A stretch of 18,874 nucleotides of DNA from DATLYB01 sp964502525 (lineage in GTDB: Bacteria > Bacteroidota > Bacteroidia > Chitinophagales > CAIOSU01): assembly GCA_964502525.1 (NCBI GenBank), contig CAZCXH010000093.1:1-18874 (forward strand), given 5' to 3'. Below the pieces are notes generated by a model. It saw only the letters and a program-made list of their open reading frames with translations, was not told the DNA's origin and searched no databases. Every line of letters starts with the position of its first letter. Positions within the stretch are counted from its first letter, which is position 1. A program made the translations under genes and the position numbers. This document shows positions 14,346-18,874 of this stretch, piece by piece.

Positions 14346-16193
14346 TCAAAAGTTTTTCAAATACCATTTGTGCAGCATAATCATAATCCATATCCGGTTG
14401 TAAAGGTAATTGCTCCCCTCAAAATATCTTTTCACCAGGCCCCTTGCAATCTCAGGATTGAATATTCCGATTTCGCGTGTTACGTTTTCATTCAAGTATG
14501 TTTCCGGCAGATAGCGCAGTTCATTTTTCAGCCAGAGCACCAGCGGAATGGCGAATCCCCATTTGGCGCGTCCTGAAAAAAAATTCTTTGGGACATAGTC
14601 ATATAACAATTCTTTCAACAAATATTTCATTACCGGCCCATGCAGTTTCAAACCTTCATCAACATTCAGGGCAAATTCCACCAGGCGATAATCTAAAAGC
14701 GGCACACGCGTTTCAAGCGAATAATGCATGGTGGCGCGGTCCACTTTCACGAGCAAATCATCCTTAAGGTAATGCCGGATGTCGAACAACGCCTGTTGTT
14801 CAGCGGGTGTTAGCTTGCGCGAGTGACCATTCACGGACTTGTCCGGCTCCAAAGGGTGCTGATATTCTTTTTTCAATAAATCCCCGATCTCTGCCTCCGT
14901 GAAATTGTATTGCTCCTGCGAAAAGATGTGCGATTTGATCTTCTTCTCATCCCCGTATAGAAATAAATGTGACGCACGCTCGTAACGCGATGACATCTGC
15001 GCCAGCGCATACCCGATAGGCTTCCGCAAAGCCTTCACAACGGGATTTTGGAGCCGCTTCGCCCATCGGTAAAAACCATACCCAAGAAAAGTTTCATCCC
15101 CTCCGTCTCCGGAAAGAGTCATCTTCACCTGCTGCCTTGCGAGTTTTGCAACAAGCAATGACGGCACTGCCGATGAATCAGCATAAGGCTCGTCATAGAT
15201 TTCAGGTATCTGCTCGAACAAATCCAGGGCATCCAACTGCGATACCATGATTTCGTGGTGATTAGTGCCAAGGTATTCAGCCGTTTTCCTGGCGTGCTCC
15301 GATTCGTTGAATTTCGATTCACGGAAACCAATGGAAAAAGTGTTGATGGGTGTCGAACTCACTTTCTGCGCCACAGCAGTCACCAAGCTGGAATCAGCGC
15401 CACCACTCAGAAATGCCCCGAACGGCACATCACTAATCATTCGATACTGCACCGAACTGATGACTAACTCGTTCAATTTTTTCTTTGCCTCATCAATATC
15501 CGTAATGGTTTCAGTCCGGATGAAATCTTCAGGCTTCCAATATGAATTAATAAGGAATCCTTGTGAATTCAGCTTTGCATAGCTGCCTGCGGGGAAACGA
15601 TGAACGTTCTCAAAAATCGTGTGAGGTTCCTGTATGTAGCCGAGATAGAGGTATTGATTGAGCGCTGCGAGGTTGATTTTCTTTGGATCGCTGATGCGCT
15701 TGCATCTCAACAATGCCTTTATTTCAGAGGCGAAAGCGAAGTTCTTTCCGTCATAATAATAGAAGAGCGGCTTCTTGCCCAGCCGGTCGCGGAACAGATA
15801 TATTTCATCAGCCTGCGTATCATAAATCGCGATGGCAAACATGCCGTTCAGCTTGTGAACGATGTCAGCGCCCATCTTCTCAAATCCTTCGGCAATCACT
15901 TCGGTGTCGCTTTTCGTCCTCTGCCTGATTTTCAACTCAGCCGCAACGTCACGGTAATTGTAAATCTCCCCGTTGAAAATCACAACGTATCTTTTTGAAT
16001 GAGAGAACATCGGCTGGTTGGCGGCTTCAGAAAGGTCAATGATGCTAAGCCGCCTGTGGCCAAGCCCAACTTTGTTGTTAAAATAAAAGCCCGAAGCATC
16101 AGGACCGCGGTGAGCGAGGCGGCCTGTCATGGCGCTCAACTCTTCACGCGTGAAGACGGATTCAGAAGAAAAAAAACCGGCTATTCCGCACAT
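14346..16193 (-). CDS. asnB: Asparagine synthase-like glutamine amidotransferase 2
   Basis: A 615-residue class-II amidotransferase, distinct from the one at 8696. Cys2 of MCGIAG is the nucleophile; HRRLSIIDLSE (46-56), FNGEIYNY (73-80) and KSDTEVI (94-100) form the glutaminase pocket. The synthase half has the PP-loop SGGADSS at 263-269 (Ala in place of the Ile of copy 1), DEPYADSSAVP at 334-344 and SGDGGDETFLGYGFYRW at 361-377. This reads as the branch of AsnB proteins that is common in exopolysaccharide and O-antigen clusters. Amidation of a glycan or sugar acid is inferred from context; ordinary asparagine synthesis remains possible. It heads the minus-strand run asnB-like 2, glycosyltransferase, glycosyltransferase. 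Confidence 0.92.
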   Translation of the reverse strand: MCGIAGFFSSESVFTREELSAMTGRLAHRGPDASGFYFNNKVGLGHRRLSIIDLSEAANQPMFSHSKRYVVIFNGEIYNYRDVAAELKIRQRTKSDTEVIAEGFEKMGADIVHKLNGMFAIAIYDTQADEIYLFRDRLGKKPLFYYYDGKNFAFASEIKALLRCKRISDPKKINLAALNQYLYLGYIQEPHTIFENVHRFPAGSYAKLNSQGFLINSYWKPEDFIRTETITDIDEAKKKLNELVISSVQYRMISDVPFGAFLSGGADSSLVTAVAQKVSSTPINTFSIGFRESKFNESEHARKTAEYLGTNHHEIMVSQLDALDLFEQIPEIYDEPYADSSAVPSLLVAKLARQQVKMTLSGDGGDETFLGYGFYRWAKRLQNPVVKALRKPIGYALAQMSSRYERASHLFLYGDEKKIKSHIFSQEQYNFTEAEIGDLLKKEYQHPLEPDKSVNGHSRKLTPAEQQALFDIRHYLKDDLLVKVDRATMHYSLETRVPLLDYRLVEFALNVDEGLKLHGPVMKYLLKELLYDYVPKNFFSGRAKWGFAIPLVLWLKNELRYLPETYLNENVTREIGIFNPEIARGLVKRYFEGSNYLYNRIWIMIMLHKWYLKNF

Positions 16194-16242
16194 ATGCAGG
16201 AGTGGATTAGGTAAACAGTTCAGATTCGTAAGTTACTGACAA

Positions 16243-16297
16243 TTTGGAAACCACTCTTCCTTCTTGATCTTTTCCTAAAAAAAGGAATGTTTCCAAA
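16243..16297. repeat. Inverted repeat upstream of asnB-like gene 2
   Basis: TTTGGAAAC at 16243-16251 pairs with GTTTCCAAA at 16289-16297. Inside it TTCC and GGAA flank a run of seven A (about 16272-16286), so a two-part hairpin can form. It lies 50 bases upstream of the asnB-like 2 start and upstream of the broken gene at 16344. Possible roles are an operator, a terminator region between the divergent genes, or an RNA structure in the asnB leader. Confidence 0.55.
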
Positions 16298-16343
16298 ATC
16301 AACAGTCCGTTAGCTTTTTTTAAATGATTTTGACTCTGGAACT

Positions 16344-16861
16344 ATGAAACTCAATATTGTCACGGGTTCTAAAGGGTATCTTTATTTTGATAAACTCAGG
16401 TTAAAGGCTGAGTTGCTTAAAATTAAACCTATCATTTGTGGACATATTGCCAGTATTGGGTTTTGAAACCTGAAAAAACTACCGGAGTTTTGATTGACGG
16501 AGAAGATGCAGAAAATTTTTCTTCAATAAAAAATCACAAGGAAGCAGAAATAAAAAAGAACATCATTCGCTACTTGAAAGATTACATCGTCAAGGCAGAC
16601 GGGAAATTTTCTTCAAAGAAATTACTTGAAAAGTATCAAGACGAAATTATTGAGGTAAGCAAGTTTAACAATGACATAAAAGATGTTTTCGGTTATTACA
16701 ATGTTTGGTGGGTGTTCGGAGAATTATCAAGAAATCTTGATTACAAAATTTTCATGGCTGAGACAGAGAATGACGACTACAAAAGAACCAAGCGAGGAGA
16801 AAAGCCAATGACGAATGACCTTTATGATATAGACGAAATAATCCGCCAGTTCCTTTTTTAG
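16344..16861 (+). pseudogene. Unrecognised gene split by an apparent one-base frameshift
   Basis: An ATG at 16344-16346 opens a 40-codon frame (MKLNIVTGSKGYLYFDKLRL ... CGHIASIGF) that stops at 16464-16466. A second frame of about 130 codons (VLKPEKTTGVLIDGEDAENF ... DIDEIIRQFLF) runs through the same point to 16859-16861 but has no ATG start near its beginning; only TTG at 16436 is available. The switch is at the TTTT run 16461-16464: one extra T there would join the frames as ...SIGF-LKPEKT.... The second part looks genuinely coding (lysine-rich helices, FGYYNVWWVFGELSR). No family is recognised. It may be a real mutation, a sequencing indel, or less likely a programmed shift. Confidence 0.5.
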
Positions 16862-16993
16862 TATTGGGAATCGAGCCTTAAAGAATGTACTCGGCTAATG
16901 GTCAGACTTTTTATTATTTCTGATATGCCGTTAGCTCCATTTAGTAGAATCGGCAAGTCTCATTTTTCTTAAAAAGGTATCAAATCTCCTAAT

Positions 16994-17010
16994 GGGTTGA
17001 AACTCAACCC
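16994..17010. other. Short perfect hairpin in the spacer before the hydrolase gene
   Basis: GGGTTGA and TCAACCC form a perfect seven-pair stem around AAC. No T-tract follows on either strand, so it is not a classical terminator. The rest of the 238-base spacer 16862-17099 holds nothing I can name; it should contain the promoter of the gene at 17100. Confidence 0.45.
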
Positions 17011-17099
17011 GCTAACCGCATCCATCCGGCAGGTATCAACTTATAGAATGAGGCGACTGCGGCTTGCCGTGTCCCCAACTTTGCTGAAAAATTTAACCT

Positions 17100-18107
17100 A
17101 TGAAACACTTAACAAAAAATCTCATGCTGGCATTAATTGCCATGTTATTCTTCTCCTGCACTGACTGGGAACTGGATAAACCGGGTAACCTGGTTCCAAA
17201 AACAGTGGAGGATGACCCCGAACTCCCCGCCATCACCGTCAATGGAGCCGCGCTTCATTCAGAGGCATTTGGTCCCGACAGCGGCATGATGGTGGTTTGC
17301 ATTCATGGCGGTCCGGGAGGCGATTACCGCTACCTGCTGAACTGCATTGCCCTTGCGAACCATGGCTACCGCGTGGTGTTTTACGACCAGCGCGGCTCCG
17401 GGCTTTCGCAAAGATTTCCTCAGCGGTCATACACTTCGCTGGGCGAGCAGGCCCTCGATGTGCTTTATGATGAACTGAGCGGAGTGATTGCACATTACCG
17501 CACCAGCCCCAATCAAAAAGTTTTTCTGATGGGACATTCCTGGGGCGGCATCCTGGCTTCAGGCTATGCCGGCAGGCATCCTGATGCCATACAAGGTCTG
17601 GTGGTGTGCGAGCCGGGCGGTTTGAAGTGGGAAGATATTATGGAGTACATGAAAGAGTCGCGCTCCTTCGGGCTGTGGGGCGAACTGCTGAATGACGTTA
17701 CTTATTTAGACCAGTTCATCACCGGCAGGGAAGACGAGCACGAAATACTCGATTATAAGGCAGCCATGCTGTCGAGTAATAATGATATCACCGGAGAAAA
17801 CAACACGGAGCCGGGCAGCTTTTGGAGGGATGGCGCGGTAATCAACGTTGCGCTTTTTGAAGTGGGCGAAGACGTTAAGCCCGACTTTTCCGAAGGGCTT
17901 GGCAATTTCAACGTGCCAGCGCTTTTTTTCTACAGCGAAAAAAACAAAGCCTATCCCGATTCATGGGCGCATAAAATTTCCAGCGCGTTCAATTCGGTGG
18001 AACTTTCCAAAGTGGCGGGAGTCGGGCACAATGGCATCATCACCGATGACAAGGCATGGACGGAAATCACCATGCCCCGCATGCTCGCTTATTTTAATTC
18101 TTTTTAA
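17100..18107 (+). CDS. Lipoprotein alpha/beta hydrolase, proline iminopeptidase type
   Basis: A 335-residue protein with a lipoprotein signal: MKHLTKNLML, a hydrophobic stretch, and FFSC with Cys20. The fold signatures are clear: oxyanion-hole HGGPGG at 69-74, FYDQRGSGLS at 94-103, the nucleophile elbow GHSWGG at 145-150 with Ser147, and GVGHNG with the catalytic His310. The acid is not obvious; Glu280 in FFYSEKN is in the expected place. HGGPG plus DQRGxG is typical of the proline iminopeptidase (peptidase S33) branch, but the substrate could be another small peptide, ester or lactone. As a lipoprotein it should sit in the envelope, unlike classical cytoplasmic members. It is followed by a probable outer-membrane protein 38 bases later on the same strand. 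Confidence 0.9.
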   Translation: MKHLTKNLMLALIAMLFFSCTDWELDKPGNLVPKTVEDDPELPAITVNGAALHSEAFGPDSGMMVVCIHGGPGGDYRYLLNCIALANHGYRVVFYDQRGSGLSQRFPQRSYTSLGEQALDVLYDELSGVIAHYRTSPNQKVFLMGHSWGGILASGYAGRHPDAIQGLVVCEPGGLKWEDIMEYMKESRSFGLWGELLNDVTYLDQFITGREDEHEILDYKAAMLSSNNDITGENNTEPGSFWRDGAVINVALFEVGEDVKPDFSEGLGNFNVPALFFYSEKNKAYPDSWAHKISSAFNSVELSKVAGVGHNGIITDDKAWTEITMPRMLAYFNSF

Positions 18108-18145
18108 TTCAAGTCAATATTGATAACTCCAAAAAAACATTAACC

Positions 18146-18820
18146 ATGAAAACGCAAATAATTCATCTCCTCATTTTGATTTCAATCCTCAGCGCCAATG
18201 CAGCAAACGCGCAAAGCATCAACTGGGGAAGCCTGAAGCCGGAATACAGGCACCTTGTGAACGTCAATACCGGCATGGAACACGGCTTTGTCTATGGGCT
18301 GGGCTACGGCTATCATTTTCATAACAGGCTGTTTTCCATTGTGCCCAATTTTCAATATTCCTTCCCTTCGGGAAAAAATCTCTTTGACGATTTCAAAATG
18401 AAAGCCGGTGTGCAAATCAGTTGGGTGGAAATCCATCACTTCCATTTCAGCACCAACATCCATGGCGTGTTCCGCACGTATGAGAATGACTTTACGCGGC
18501 TGCTCAACTTCGGCTGCGACCTGACTGCCGTGGCGGGATATTATCGCCCCAAATGGTTTGTTGCCGGTGAAGCCGGTTTCGACAAGGCGGTTGTAACCTA
18601 TTTCAAACATTCGCAATTATACCGGGAGCAATATGCGGGCGTTGTTGACGGCTGGTATGAGCCGGCAACAGGAGGCAACTTTTACTACGGATTACAGGCG
18701 GGCGGCTCGTTCAGGCGGCATGACCTCTACGCAAGGGGAGGCGCACTCCTCTCACAGGATTTCAAAACCAAGCCTACGGTTCCGTTTTATTTTCAACTGG
18801 GGTATAATGTGAAGTTCTGA
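18146..18820 (+). CDS. Probable outer-membrane beta-barrel protein
   Basis: A 224-residue exported protein. MKTQIIHLLILISILSANA followed by ANAQS is a signal peptide with cleavage after residue 22. The mature part is rich in Gly, Tyr, Phe and His with alternating strands (FVYGLGYGYHFHNR, LFSIVPNFQYSF, FYFQLGYNVKF) and ends in a terminal Phe, as outer-membrane barrels do. About eight strands are possible in this length. No specific family is recognised. It lies just after the lipoprotein hydrolase gene and is likely in the same transcript, so the two may act at the same envelope site; this is inference from position. The 54 bases after its stop hold nothing I can name. Confidence 0.75.
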   Translation: MKTQIIHLLILISILSANAANAQSINWGSLKPEYRHLVNVNTGMEHGFVYGLGYGYHFHNRLFSIVPNFQYSFPSGKNLFDDFKMKAGVQISWVEIHHFHFSTNIHGVFRTYENDFTRLLNFGCDLTAVAGYYRPKWFVAGEAGFDKAVVTYFKHSQLYREQYAGVVDGWYEPATGGNFYYGLQAGGSFRRHDLYARGGALLSQDFKTKPTVPFYFQLGYNVKF

Positions 18821-18874
18821 AGGAAGTTGCCGGCATCGTTCTCAAGCGATGTTAAGTGTGCGGCTGCCGTGCTG

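Noticed and set aside
18830..18860. CATCG / CGATG inverted repeat near the right edge as a terminator
   Set aside because: The stem is only five pairs and no T-tract follows within the window.

Overview
The window looks like a chromosomal piece of an environmental member of the Bacteroidota. The clues are the C-terminal 'NVGIGTxSP' box and the N-terminal 'PQGIKYQAIARD' block of the large secreted protein, lipoproteins with a Cys directly after the signal peptide and no clear Shine-Dalgarno dependence, and a closest-looking MnmA with the NPCVLCN form of its active-site loop. No rRNA, tRNA, CRISPR array or insertion sequence is visible.

Layout. 1-1281 (minus strand): the tRNA thiolase MnmA followed 4 bases later by a lipoprotein that runs off the left edge. 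1488-6098 (plus): one very large secreted collagen-like fibre protein of 1536 residues. It is built from a signal peptide and N-terminal domain, beta-strand repeats, nine 'DNGxGT' modules separated by Gly-X-Y stretches, four Cys-flanked EF-hand-like loops, a second set of the same beta-strand repeats, and a C-terminal fibre-tip-like domain. 6152-7344: a small accessory island with a MNT/AbiEii-type nucleotidyltransferase overlapping a 46-residue basic protein, a start-less open frame, a RelE/ParE-type toxin, and a HicA-like gene on the opposite strand that overlaps the toxin's 5' end.

7420-16193: a surface polysaccharide locus with three GT4-like glycosyltransferases, two different class-II (Cys2) asparagine-synthase-like amidotransferases, and a polytopic membrane protein that is a candidate polymerase. 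The two asnB-like genes are each followed by an unusual A/T-rich spacer made of short tandem repeats arranged as an inverted repeat, and then by a glycosyltransferase start. The likely joint job is assembly and amidation of a surface glycan. No flippase, export or initiating transferase gene is in the window, so the locus is probably only partly here or dispersed.

16344-16861: an unrecognised gene that seems broken by a one-base frameshift. 17100-18820 (plus): a lipoprotein alpha/beta hydrolase of the proline iminopeptidase type, followed 38 bases later by a probable outer-membrane beta-barrel protein.

The observations most worth a second look are the internal architecture of the fibre protein (exact 219-base super-repeat, and invariant Cys-12-EF-loop-8-Cys spacing in four copies), the head-to-head overlapping HicA/ParE-like toxin pair without recognisable antitoxins, and the paired asnB-inverted repeat-glycosyltransferase junctions.
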